Assembly (NCBI GenBank): GCA_015680685.1
Contig: MNCI01034251.1
Span: 1-44,012 of the forward strand
Source: Gnetum montanum
Lineage: Eukaryota; Streptophyta; Gnetopsida; Gnetales; Gnetaceae
Direction of reading: 5' to 3'
Length of the DNA stretch: 44,012 nt
Below are positions 20,543 to 30,909 of the stretch, one piece after another. The notes beneath the pieces are model-generated. The model made no database searches and was not told where the DNA came from. It saw only the letters and a list, made by a program, of their open reading frames with translations. Numbering within the stretch: position 1 is the stretch's first letter; each line of letters begins with the position of its first letter. Made by a program: the position numbers and the translations under genes.

Positions 20543-21320
20543 TGATGGGATGCGATATCACATGGGCAATATCGTGGTGCACCACAAAATCTATAAATAA
20601 GAGGTAGCTCTCCCTTTTTTCCATCCTAGTCTTAGACCGTAGTGAAACTCTGGCAGTTTGATCCCTCCAGAGATAGAATATTTTCCATGTGCCCGCGGTA
20701 GGAACTCCAAAGTGAACAGATCTTTATTCAAGCAGATATTGTACCTGAATACATATTTGTGTATGGAAATAAAGATGAACTTCTTGGATAAACCTTGCAA
20801 TGCATGGAATAGGCTAATTAGGAATTTATTTATTTTTATTTACCTTTTTCCATTTAAATTCTTTATTATGAATTAAATATTTCTCAACCCTTCTCTCTCT
20901 CCTAGTTAAGTGCCTAAGTACGACCACTTCGAGCATGTGCGTTATGCATGGTGATCCCAACAACAACTAGCATTTGGTAACCATGGTTGCATTGGTTCAG
21001 GGTGTGAACGGTAAGTGGAAATGGATGCTGATGCTAGGTTAATTTAGACTTAGTTAGTTAGTTAAGGTTAGTAATTAGTCTCTCCAAACCTTCACCTCAC
21101 TAGTATAGGAGATAAAACATAAAAGACATAAAATTCATATACCTCAGACTTACTTAACCATACATCATGAAAAATACAAGTAAGTTTGGGAAGACAACGA
21201 ATAATTAACCTTAAGTGTTCCATGAGGTGTGTAGGCACTTGGTCTATCGAGTTTGATTGGATCACACGTGTTACACTTGTATTCATTTGGTTGAGTGTAG
21301 GGGTACCTCGCCACTCGTCA
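20543..21320 (+). repeat. 3' LTR of element E
   Basis: 778 bp, TGATGGGATG...CACTCGTCA, followed by the TSD ATCCC. Differences from the 5' LTR are mostly transitions. The palindrome block is shortened: one intact GATATC at 20554 and one GCAATATCG relic. Confidence 0.92.
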
Positions 21321-21811
21321 ATCCCTATTCAACATCTTCATTTTGTTGAAATTTGGTGAGGGAAGGTTGTCTTCTTATTTGCATCATTTTATCAATTTCA
21401 TCTATATAAGTACTTTTAACTTTTTTGACTAGTTCTATACATATATTTGATTTTGATAATTCTTCATTAATCAACCACTTGGTATCTTCTAGTTTTATGG
21501 CTGATGTATATAGGCATTTTCATACACACATATCTTCAATACATTTTTTGCATGCTGAAATGATACCTTATTTTGTTGTCCACCCTTTCTACATGCAATT
21601 GTACTTATTATCATTGTATGCGATACATTGAACGTTGTGTCTTTGAATGGTTCTAGCTTCATCCTCTTTGGAGATTTATAAGGATAAGTCTCTAATTCTT
21701 AGCTTAGAAACCATTGGACTAAGCCATGTTCTTCCCATAATTATAGGAAATTTACCTTTATTCTTCCCCATGAATAACAAGAATATTAGTAGGATAAAAT
21801 CAATAAAGTAA
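21321..21811 (-). pseudogene. pol: Protease end and linker of old minus-strand element
   Basis: On the minus strand, 21790-21650 reads LLFMGKNKGKFPIIMGRTWL, matching the C-terminal box of Athila/Tat proteases (PIILGRPxL), then VSKLRIRDLSL and a decayed linker down to 21321. It has the same strand and the right order to precede the RT at 12642. The distance is explained by element E, LTR D and LTR C lying between. The protease active-site half is missing, cut off by the LINE to the right. Confidence 0.65.
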
Positions 21812-22341
21812 TCCTAATAAAACTATAGGGGAAAATTTTACAAAGTTGCAATTATGATTGCTATCTTATATGGTGTTGAATGTTGGATAGTACAAAAGAG
21901 GCATGAACAACAAATTAGTATGATGGAAATGTGAATGCTTAAATCGATGTTGAATGTTATCAAAATAGATAGATTGCATAATACAAATATAATACACATA
22001 TTAGATGAAAACTAGTTGTGGTGACCCCAAAATTTTATACAACAAGAATGAGTAAAGTGAAGTAAGAAAGCTCTACTAGATATTAGATGAAGACTGGGAG
22101 TCACTTCTACTTTAGATAAGTTTTGGGAATGGCATCTTAGATGGTTTAAGCATATGAAAAAAAAAGACTAGATAATAAACCTATAAAGGAAGACCAAATA
22201 AGATATGCGATAACATGGGAAAATCCATCATTGAAGGTGATATAAAAAAAATAAAAATCTAGCTCTTCATAGATGTGCAAGACAAAAAAGAACTTATCTA
22301 GTCAAACCTCATTTTGTTAGCACAATGATGATGATGATGAG
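21812..22341 (+). mobile_element. 5'-truncated LINE, C-terminal RT tail
   Basis: The plus-strand reading gives KFYKVAI, MIAILYGVECWIVQKRHEQQISMMEM (21866-21930), LKSMLNV, KIDRLHN and HLRWFKHMKKK (22130-22160). This is the C-terminal region common in plant LINEs (LYGxECWxxKxxH, RMLRWM, RLRWFGHVxRR). It ends in a short (GAT) run at 22325-22341, as RTE-type LINEs end in simple repeats. Stops and a frameshift near 21835 show that it is dead. No target duplication could be identified. Confidence 0.8.
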
Positions 22342-22904
22342 TAGTTTTAGAACCTTATAACATAAGAAAAATCTATGGGATTTATTGTGCTTTGCTTGTT
22401 TTAAATTATGAATTAAAAACATTATATTTTAATATTTCAATAATTAAATGTTGAATTGAATTTTTAATTACCTTTTTTCATAGAAAAGAAAGCTCTTTTT
22501 AATATATAACTTTATGTTGTGCACTCCCAAAAAACTTGTGATCTAAGTTTCTATGCTAAAGACTCTTATGCATAGCCTAACACCTCATTGTGAAATAAAG
22601 GCCGTGTACTAAAAATTTAAGTATTCTTACAATGTTGCACTCATCATCATAACCTCAAGCCTACTTGGGAATCCTTAAAGTAACTTCACATAGAAGTAAA
22701 ACCTTCAAACTCTATAAGTTCATCAAAAAGCAAGGTTGGGGAGAACAATAGAGGAGAAGAATATATTATGCTTTGGGGATTTGCAAATCCAAGAAGATTT
22801 GTACATACTATGTATACTCTTCAAATTCTCCTGAGATACTTTTAATTTAATTTAATTTAAAAATAGTATCTAATAATTTCAAAATGTAAATAACACTCAG
22901 ACAA
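22342..22904. other. Unassigned AT-rich sequence
   Basis: No domain, no long frame. A TTTAATTTAATTTAATTTAA run lies near 22843. It may be flank of R1 copy 4, but I could not match it. Confidence 0.35.
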
Positions 22905-23460
22905 TATCATGGGCTACAAGCACTAACCGTGAGGCTGAAAAGACATGTTACCCATACCTAAAGGAACCCCTCTAACTAAGGCCCTATCTACTTCATTCTT
23001 CTCTTTTCTTCTTTTCTTGAAGTGATAGTTGTTCTTTATGGTTATCATGGGCTCTTGATGGTAGAAGAGAAGGAATATGTCAATATGAGATCATTGTAAT
23101 TAGAATAAACTTGGTCTATACTTATAATGGACTAGTACCAAATCATCTTAATCAAAAAATTCACTAAGAATCTTGTGTGACCAGGATGCAAATTTCCCAT
23201 TCAATGTTCTCTATCTACCATTCAACATCCACTATCTCTCACTTCACTACCTCGCACCATGGTAAATTGATAGTTCTTTTTCCTAGTCCACATAATTCTT
23301 AAATAGTTTCTCATATGGGTATGTAATTTAACTTAAAATAATAATTCATCATCCTATGTGTTTATGGACTCTTTGTGATGAGGTTATGCAGGGGCATATT
23401 AGACATAAGCTTGCTTTTGAAAGGATCCACTTGCATACTCTTTTGGTTAACTTTAAGTTA
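22905..23460 (+). repeat. Dispersed repeat R1, copy 4
   Basis: Shared with 19295-19850: GGGCTACAAGCA, CTCTAACTAAGGCCCTA, GTTTATGGACTCTTTG, GGGGCATATTAGACATAAGC and CTTTTGGTTAACTTTAAGTTAAA. With the inverted copies it shares AGACATGTTACCCAT and CTTTATGGTTATC. Confidence 0.7.
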
Positions 23461-24860
23461 AATTAACTAACCATAGGCTGATTGCATACTCAATCATCTC
23501 AATAGCCAACATCCAATTTTTTCTCTATATTGGCATTAGAATATTCTCTAAAAACTCATTCCAAAATTACTACTATTTAGTGAACCATATCCTCTTGCAT
23601 ATTGTTTCNGAATTACTACTATTTAGTGAACCATATCCTCTTGCATATTGTTTCTATGATTCTCTAGTTTTTCTGCTTCCATTTGAATCTTATTTTGATC
23701 CCAAACTCACTTGCAATTCCTCCATTTTTAAAGGAAAAATCTAGCTATGAATAGCCATGTCAGTGCATCCCTATTGATGCAATGCGATAAGACAACATAG
23801 TATAAAAAGCCTTTATATACACATAATCCTTAGCTCATTTCTCCCCATTTCTTCTAAATGCCAAAGGAGTTTTTGAAATTTTTTAGAGCCAAAGAACCTT
23901 TCAAGAGCTCTAACTTTCAAATTGCTTACCTAAATTTACCCATTCTTCCATCCTAGAGCTACCAAAGATACACTTTACATCATGGGGACATGAAACACTA
24001 AGGTTTTATAGAAAATTTTTTGGAAATTTTTCTAACTCTCCATCAATAAGTTATTAAAATAATATTAAAGTAATGATCACAAGAGATAATATCAATAATT
24101 AACCTCTATTAGAATAATAATAAAATAATATCATAAACCTATGATCATTGAGTAAAGAATTAATGATAAAATTTCAACATCTAACTAATAGAACATGATC
24201 CAATTAAACAAATAAGGGTATTCAAAGCGAACAAAGGTTATGTCTAAGAGCTAATCTTGGGTTAGATTTGTGATTGCAAATGGAACCTAAGAATGGGATT
24301 TAGGCAAGAGAATCATAGCAACTAAAGAAGAAGCAACCCTAAGAAGGAAGAAACTACTAAATATAACAACCCTGAGAGCAAGTAGCCAAGGCTACACATG
24401 CTACTAGACCCCTATGGGAGGAGCTCGAGGTAGAATCTATTAGGTAAATTCCTACTATAGAGACAGACTAATCCAGGTAGAATGAGACTTCAAGACTAAG
24501 ACCTAATTTAAAGGTCACACTGACAAATGTCTATCTAAAAAACCTCTCGACTAAGAATATCTAGAGCTCCATTCTACAGGAGCTAAAATTTAGGCTATTC
24601 CTAGAGCTAGCACCATAAGAGATTTGAACATAGCTACAAGGGTCTCTTTTATGGCTCATTCTTTCCACCAGTGGAAAATGGTACTTGAGAGAGACCTACC
24701 TCTTATGGAACAACTGAGAAGGTGATTTCAAAGTTAAAATAAAAGATATCATCATCTTCTATATATTTTAGGCCATAGCAAAAGCCCTAATTTTTCCTAA
24801 TACTAGGGTGAAGCTGGCAAAAATCTCCATGTAGGCAAACTAAGAGGCAAAGAAAGAGTA
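23461..24860. other. Unassigned; possible LTR-like promoter and decayed coding stretch
   Basis: TATAAAAAGCC at 23801 and TTTATATAC at 23812, followed by a CT-rich stretch, resemble an LTR promoter, but no LTR partner was found. From about 24240 to 24860 one plus-strand frame reads with few stops (for example LWEELEVESIR and ILQELKFRLFLELAP) and has the base composition of the decayed coding regions nearby. I cannot assign a family. The segment ends where the element F LTR starts. Confidence 0.3.
23565..23654. other. Assembly scar: 44-bp duplication around a single N
   Basis: Bases 23565-23608 are identical to 23611-23654, separated by one N (23609) and one G. Overlapping contig ends that were joined instead of merged give exactly this picture. 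Confidence 0.9.
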
Positions 24861-26752
24861 TGAAACATCACTAAGAAAACATATGTTGTAACCTTCTGGT
24901 AATGTAACCTTCACCCCATGAAGCCCAAGGCTAAAAATTCATTGTAAAATGTGAAGAATGTAATCTAAGAGATGCTATTTCACATTAGCTTTTGAAGTTA
25001 AAATATCTCATAAGTGATCAAAGCCTCAACCCCCAAGTAAAAAAAGTTAGAACATGCCTATATTTGGGCCTAAGAGATGGGTAAAAATGCCTTTTGGATT
25101 GTCAAAATTGGCATTTGGTAGTCAAGAGCTTTGATAATTGATTGGGAATACAAGACTTTTAGAGTAATATCAGCATTGGACGTGTAAGTAGTTTTGGCCA
25201 TTATTTTACTTCCCTTAATATTATGTGGTTTTGCAACAACATTGAGTAATTTGGGTATCAAGAATTTTAATGTGGCTCCTCTGTGTAATCCAAAACCCCC
25301 ACACATCTTACCCCCTATACCATGAACATTGCAAATCTAGTGAGAAGTGTAACAAACTTTTACAATTTTAGGAGTTTTGGAGTATCTGGATCATGGAGCT
25401 AACTATGGCATTCAAAGCTACCAATTTTAATAGATTCTAAACCCCTAGTGAAGTAAACCCTTTTTATTTCTTAGGCACACTTGTACACACTCTTGACTCT
25501 CTTTACTTTATCATAATAAATATTACATTTTTGATTATTGTGCAAGATAGTGTAGATTTGTGTTTACTTTGTGCATTTATTTTTTTCCAAATCTACATTA
25601 CATTTTTTACTTTATTAGCCTTTTTGACACTTTGTAAGTCCTCGGGTGACTAGAAAGACCATCCAAGGTACCTTGGATCCTATTTCTTAGAGGTCCTTAG
25701 GGTCTGGGATTAAAGCTATCTCAACTAGGATCTTTGGTTCTTCTAGCAACTAAATTTTTATGTTGCTATAGTATTTTCATGCTAGAAGAAGGGCCTCTAC
25801 CCAAGTTCTATGTTCAATCTTATTGGTCATTGTGAAAATGCTATTTTCAAATGCCAAACCTTGTATTCATAGTAAATAATTATCCTACATTAACAACATT
25901 TTTTCTACCAAAACCAACACTACCACCCATCCCCCTACCACAAAACAAGCATGGAGGTTGCAAGTGATTTAGATTTTTGGAAAATATTTATAGTAGTTTC
26001 TAGAAATTGTAATACTAGGATTGGTATTCTACAAAATCATTTTCCCCTCTATTGCAAAAATTTTCCAGCAATGCCAATGTTGGTGATTTTATCATCCAAA
26101 ACCTTACCCCCTCTATTACAAAAATTTTATAGCAAGGCCAATGTTGGTATTCGACTAAAACCTTTGAAAAATTAGAAATTTTCACCTTAATTTTGATACA
26201 TAACCATCAAAACTACCAAGGGGGAACACCTCTAATGCTATATAGGAGAGTATAAGATTGTTTATCTTAATCCCCCTTCTTCCACCCCTATCCACCTCCA
26301 ACCTGACTACTTCTAGTAGGCCCAATGTGGTGGGGGTTTAACACAAAAGTATTACTTTTTCTTAAGTAAAAGGGTGTACCTCCTTTTAGTATAGCCTACA
26401 CTATACTTCATAGTTGCACTTCACAATAGTTCAAAAACCATGCCTCTTTTGGAATTTTAAGAATTCTATTTGCTGGAATTTTTATTCTTTTTATTAATTA
26501 ATCATTTTATCAAGTCAACTTTCAAACATTATCAACATTTCATTCCACCAATCAACTATTTTACCTTTTAACTTAACCAATATTGGGTCTAGTCAACAAG
26601 CTATAAGAGTGTATGACCCCAAGGACCTTGCAATGGATGCATGTAGGCAATCACTTAGACTAAGGGAGCAAAGCCCATAGTTTTTAGTAATAAAATAATA
26701 TCATTATTACTTTTTTTGTACCAAAATTCAGGCTAGCATGCTGGTTCCAAGA
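24861..26752 (+). repeat. 5' LTR and leader of element F
   Basis: 24861-25120 aligns with 43743-44012 (TGAAACA.CA, AAGAAAACATATGTTGTAACC, GGCTAAAAATTC, ATGCCTATATTTGGGCC, GTAAAAATGCCTTTTGGATTG). The LTR's right end and primer site could not be located, so the border between LTR and leader is open; the LTR is longer than 260 bp and could exceed 1.5 kb. Short frames here show no domain. Confidence 0.65.
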
Positions 26753-28600
26753 ATGGAAGCAAAAGCCAAAAGGGAGCATGCACTTATCCATCACAATGGG
26801 AAGGAATACATCCCTTCTGCATATGATAAAATACCCCTAACTAAAACATATGTAGAAATTCTATCTTAATTAAATTAGATTGATGAAGAGGATGGAAGGA
26901 CTAGAATGGATAAGCAACAAGAGGAAGAGGATGAGTTTGAGGCTGAGTCTGAACATGAGAACCTCATGGAGGGGCTCTTCCAACAAGCGACCGCCAAAGC
27001 CATGATGCCTACTTCAACCCCCCTCACATCTTCCATGGGATAGATCTCCCAGTCCTTGAATCCTTCTAATCTAACCATGTTTGGTCCAACATCCTTTATA
27101 TAAGCACACCAAACATAATTAGTACCATAGCCAACTACCTTCCACTTTTCCATGCCTTTCACCACATAGCCCTAGTTTGTGCAACCATCATTGGTGGTTG
27201 TGACCACCACTAATCCATTTTCGATCCAAATGGAACCCATAGTGGGACCTCAAGTGATCCAAGCACCATATATCATTTTTTTTATTTTATGCCCCATATA
27301 CCAATACAAACCTTCTTTTCATTATTCAACCCAACTACAATAATGATAACCCAACCTCTCCCCTTAGTGCTACAACCTATTACAAGACCACAAGCCTTCC
27401 ATCTTATACCACAACCTTTTGTGCAAATCTCACAACCCATGGGGAGGTCTCAATGCCTAGATTAAGCCTTCCAAATGATCTAGGATCTAATAGAAGAGTT
27501 ACATAAGCTCAAGGCTTCCACATCTCAAACCATCAAAATTATGAATTTCTATCATGATGATCCTATCAATCCTATAGTCCTACAACTAGCTCTTCTCCTA
27601 GTGTTTCCCATATCATAATTTATGAAGCACAATGGTGAAGGTGATCATAACTCACATCTTATAACCTCCTACTTGGAGTGCTTGTTACTATAAGCCTAGC
27701 CACATAGAATCATGAGAATATTCCTTATGTCTCTTATGGGAAAAGCCCTAGACTGGTATTGTGCCTTGCCAAAAGGATCCATATCCTCATTGGAAGATCT
27801 AATTTTGCAGTTCATTAACCATTTTAATTATGACTTAAAACCTGATACAATCCTTGACTAAGTGAAGAAGGTCAAGCAAGGACCCCTTGAATTAGTGTAA
27901 AAGTTCATCTAATGATGGAATACTTTACTTAATAAAATTTTAGAACTGATAGATGAAAATAACCTTTTAGCTATCTTCAAGGGGATAGTTAACAACTTCA
28001 TCAGGTTGAAATTCTACTACCTTGATCCATGGTCACTTAATCAGGCCTTTTCCCAACCAAGAACATAAAGGATGCCATAGAAGCCAACCATAACCCCACC
28101 TATGTGGCATATAAGAACTAGGATGCATAAAAGGACAAGGAGAGGGGAAGGTAAAATAATGTAGCAATGGCCATTGTGGGAAAGGAAAATAAAAAAACCA
28201 CCCAAGGGCCAAGAACGAAGCAATCCAAGGTCCATATTAACAACAACAACCAACATTCAACATCTTTGACCTCTACATCAATCACTGTTAGGCCCAACTT
28301 TGAGTGAAATGACTAGACAAAGTCTAGACCAACTATTAAATAGTGGAAGGATACAATATAAGAAAATGATAGAGAATTCTTTCAAGAGTCATGAGAGGCT
28401 ATGTAAGATAGCTAAAGACCCCACTCGTGCAACCAAGGATGACCCTATAGTGCCTAGATACTTCAAACTTGATTGCGCCTACCACTACCATTAGTTGCTA
28501 GAACATGATACCAACTATTGTCTTATGCTAAAAGATGATTTGCAAAAGATGATAGACCAGGGTGAACTAGTGCTTGATGCCTCCAACCCATTTAGGCCTT
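26753..28600 (+). pseudogene. gag: gag of element F, degenerate
   Basis: ATG at 26753 opens MEAKAKREHALIHHNGKEY, with an acidic run (EEEDEFEAESEHENLMEG) near 26930. The capsid core, about 27610-28000, reads DHNSHLITSYLEC, MGKALDWY, LPKGSISSLEDLILQFINHF, VKKVKQGPLELV, and NLLAIFKGIV, typical of Tat-lineage gag (GxALxWYxxLPxGSIxSxxxLxxxFxxxF). A nucleocapsid-like part follows: DCAYHYH, then HDTNYCLMLKDDLQKMIDQGEL (28504-28570), the C.YH...H.TxxCxxLKxxIxxLIxxG box of this lineage. Frames shift and about ten stops occur. Confidence 0.85.
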
Positions 28601-30143
28601 AGAATTAGTTGACACACATCTATAAGGACCCATTAAACACCAATTACAGCCCATATACCATAGTGGTATTCAATGTCAACAATGACCCAAGGCCTACAAG
28701 GGAATCATTTGTGATTTGGGTGGTCCCTCATCCCAATGAATGAGGCCCTTCAACTTCAGTTAGTTCAAGGTCCCCTTTTGTTGTAAGGATACCATCACCA
28801 ATGTCCCCTAAAGAGCCTTTTGTAATTAGAGTGCCCTATCCTATTATAACTAAGTCCACCCATACACTTGAGCAATGACCCCTTGTGGTGGCCAACACAA
28901 TGACATCTTCCTCCCAATGAACAAATAATGATAAGAAGTCTCCAACCAAACAATAGAAGAAACCCATGAAAAATCCTAAAAATAAGGACAATAAGAAAGA
29001 CAAGGCATGGAAGGAAGTGGGCCCATCAAAGCCCACTCCAATCTCATCTATTCCCATGACTTCTACCACCAAGGCTACTTCAACCAATAAACCATAGGAG
29101 GATACCAAGCCCCAAGGGAAGGGGAAAGAGGCAATGCCACAAAAATGGAAACATGAAGTTTAGAATTTGGAGGACATGGAGGAAGTTAAAAACAATAAGA
29201 ATGAAAAGTGTGTGGCCAATAACAAAGACTTCCTTGATGCAATGGAATAGGTCAATTAGTCATTGAAGAAAAAGAATATAATCCTTAGCTTGTATGACCT
29301 AGTCATGACTTCTACTGCACACCATGAAGCACTAGTTAAAATGTTGATCTCCATCCCTATTAGCAAGGACATGATCGCTAATGAAGAATCCATCCATATG
29401 GTGATGGTACCATCTTTTCCTAGGGAATAAGTGAGGTCACCAACACTAGTATTTTGTGACAACAAAATAAAAACTAGTCCATAAAATAGTGAGGTAACCA
29501 AGGCTTCCTTCTTTATAATGATACAGGTAGGATAATATAAAGTGCATAGAGTGCACATGGATGATGGGGAAATAATGAATGTGATCCCCTATATCATTTT
29601 TGAGCATTTAGAAAAACCAAACACATATAACATACTTTAACATCAACTCTTAAATCCTTCAATGAGTCATGGGTTGTTGTCAATGGATCTATCTCTTTAG
29701 ACTTTATGGCAGGGGAGTAATTTCACACGACAACCAATTTCTTGCTGATGGAGGAAATACCAGGATTCAACCTTGTCCTAAAAAGGCCTTGGCTAGCTCA
29801 GTTATGAGCTATTTCTTCATCCATCCACCAAGAAATTCACCTACCTTATGAGGGAGGTAAACTTATTATTCATGGTGATAGTGTAGTTCCCCTAGCAGTT
29901 AACAACATAGACATAGAGTAGGGATTCAAAGTGGAGTTTAAGGAAGAAACTCCCAACCACAAAGTCAACCAACCTAACAGAGTGGAAAAGGCCAAAAAAA
30001 ATGATGATGGATCTAGGAATGCACTATGGGGAGAGCTCCCCTTTAACATCATAAACAAAGGGGATGGGAAATACAAGCTTCTACAAAACAAGTCGTATTT
30101 GTTCCCTAACCTTTCAAAGATTAGGAAACATTCACACAAGTGA
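28601..30143 (+). pseudogene. gag-protease linker and protease of element F
   Basis: A Lys/Pro/Ser/Thr-rich linker spans 28620-29230. The protease reads SLYDLVMTSTAHHEALVKML (about 29290), IPISKDMIANEESIHMV, then VHRVHMDDGEIMNV (29545-29583), the Tat-type VxxVLxDNGSxxNVxP active site with Asn-Gly-Ser changed to Asp-Gly-Glu. EGGKLIIHGDS (near 29850) and VEFKEETPNHKVNQ follow, as the protease-RT linker of the lineage. The last frame stops at 30143, and no RT follows for 9 kb. Confidence 0.78.
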
Positions 30144-30420
30144 TGTGTACCCTTAATCCTCTATCCTATGCACTTATAACCATGCAGTCATATGTATTTA
30201 TAGCCTATTATCCTAGTTTACATGTTGCTTATTTGTGCCATTTCATTTTGCTTTATGTTAAATTTTAATGTAACTTAAAATTTAATCTAGTTTGCATTTT
30301 TACTTATTAAAGCCTTTTCTCTTCTCTTTTATCCTAATAAAAATAAAAACACAATAAAAACTTTAAAACTAGAAAATTATATAACACAAAATAAAGAAAA
30401 ATATATTTTCTATTATAAAA
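30144..30420. other. Start of the non-pol block of element F
   Basis: AT-rich sequence with no domain, between the protease linker and the 35-bp repeat. If the block is an intron of the element, its donor should lie close to 30140; a GTGATG at 30138-30143 is the only nearby candidate and is weak. Confidence 0.35.
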
Positions 30421-30558
30421 GATGGGATCCTCCATGGCCTAAAACTACCAAACATGATGGGATCCATCATGGCCTAAAACTGGAAAACATTATGGGGCCT
30501 GCCATGGCCTAAAACTAGCAAATCCTATGGCCCACCATGGCCTAAAACTGGCAAATGG
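30421..30558 (+). repeat. 35-bp tandem repeat, 4 copies
   Basis: Units start at 30421, 30456, 30491 and 30526, exactly 35 bp apart. The core is CATGGCCTAAAACTAGCAAA. Similar units occur at 38604 and 38891-38950 at the other end of the non-pol block. Confidence 0.9.
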
Positions 30559-30909
30559 CATCACAACTTATTTTGTGATCCAACCTATAGCCTAATTGCC
30601 TAGCTAATTTTACCTTTTATTACATTATAACCAAGTTAGCCAATGTAGCCTTAAAACACAATTAGAACATAAAACCATAAAATCATAATACTAGAACAAT
30701 GTAACAAAAATTGAAACTTAAACTTAAAAATTTAAAATTAAAATGTCTACAACACAATAGCCATAGCCACATGGTATGGTAGAAATGTTTAAACAATAAA
30801 CCATAAACATGAAACCATCCACAACTAAAACATTGGCTAACATTATCCATAACAATATCAACATCAATGCTCATCATCAAGAAAAATTGAAAACAGAAAG
30901 CTAGTGATG

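Larger units (their letters stand above)
14399..21320 (+). mobile_element. Element E: complete non-autonomous gag-protease LTR retrotransposon
   Basis: 6,922 bp with LTRs at 14399-15183 and 20543-21320, both TGATGGGATG...CATCA or CGTCA. The perfect 5-base duplication ATCCC stands at 14394-14398 and 21321-21325. A primer site follows the 5' LTR and a G-rich purine tract precedes the 3' LTR. The interior has gag and an Athila-like protease but no RT, RNase H or integrase, so transposition needed another element's enzymes. This matches the published class of terminal-repeat elements that keep only GAG (TR-GAG), with protease added. The LTR pair has diverged by roughly one base in ten by eye, so it is not a recent insertion. 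Confidence 0.92.

Noticed and set aside
22325-22341. GAT run as an independent microsatellite
   Set aside because: It directly follows the LINE coding end and is better read as the LINE tail.
24861-26752. Primer binding site for element F
   Set aside because: No sequence matching common plant tRNA 3' ends beside a CA terminus was found; left open rather than guessed.
28836-30139. Minus-strand frames opposite gag-protease of element F
   Set aside because: Mirror images of the decayed plus-strand protease region; no splice signals or domains, unlike the antisense gene at 30910-35913.
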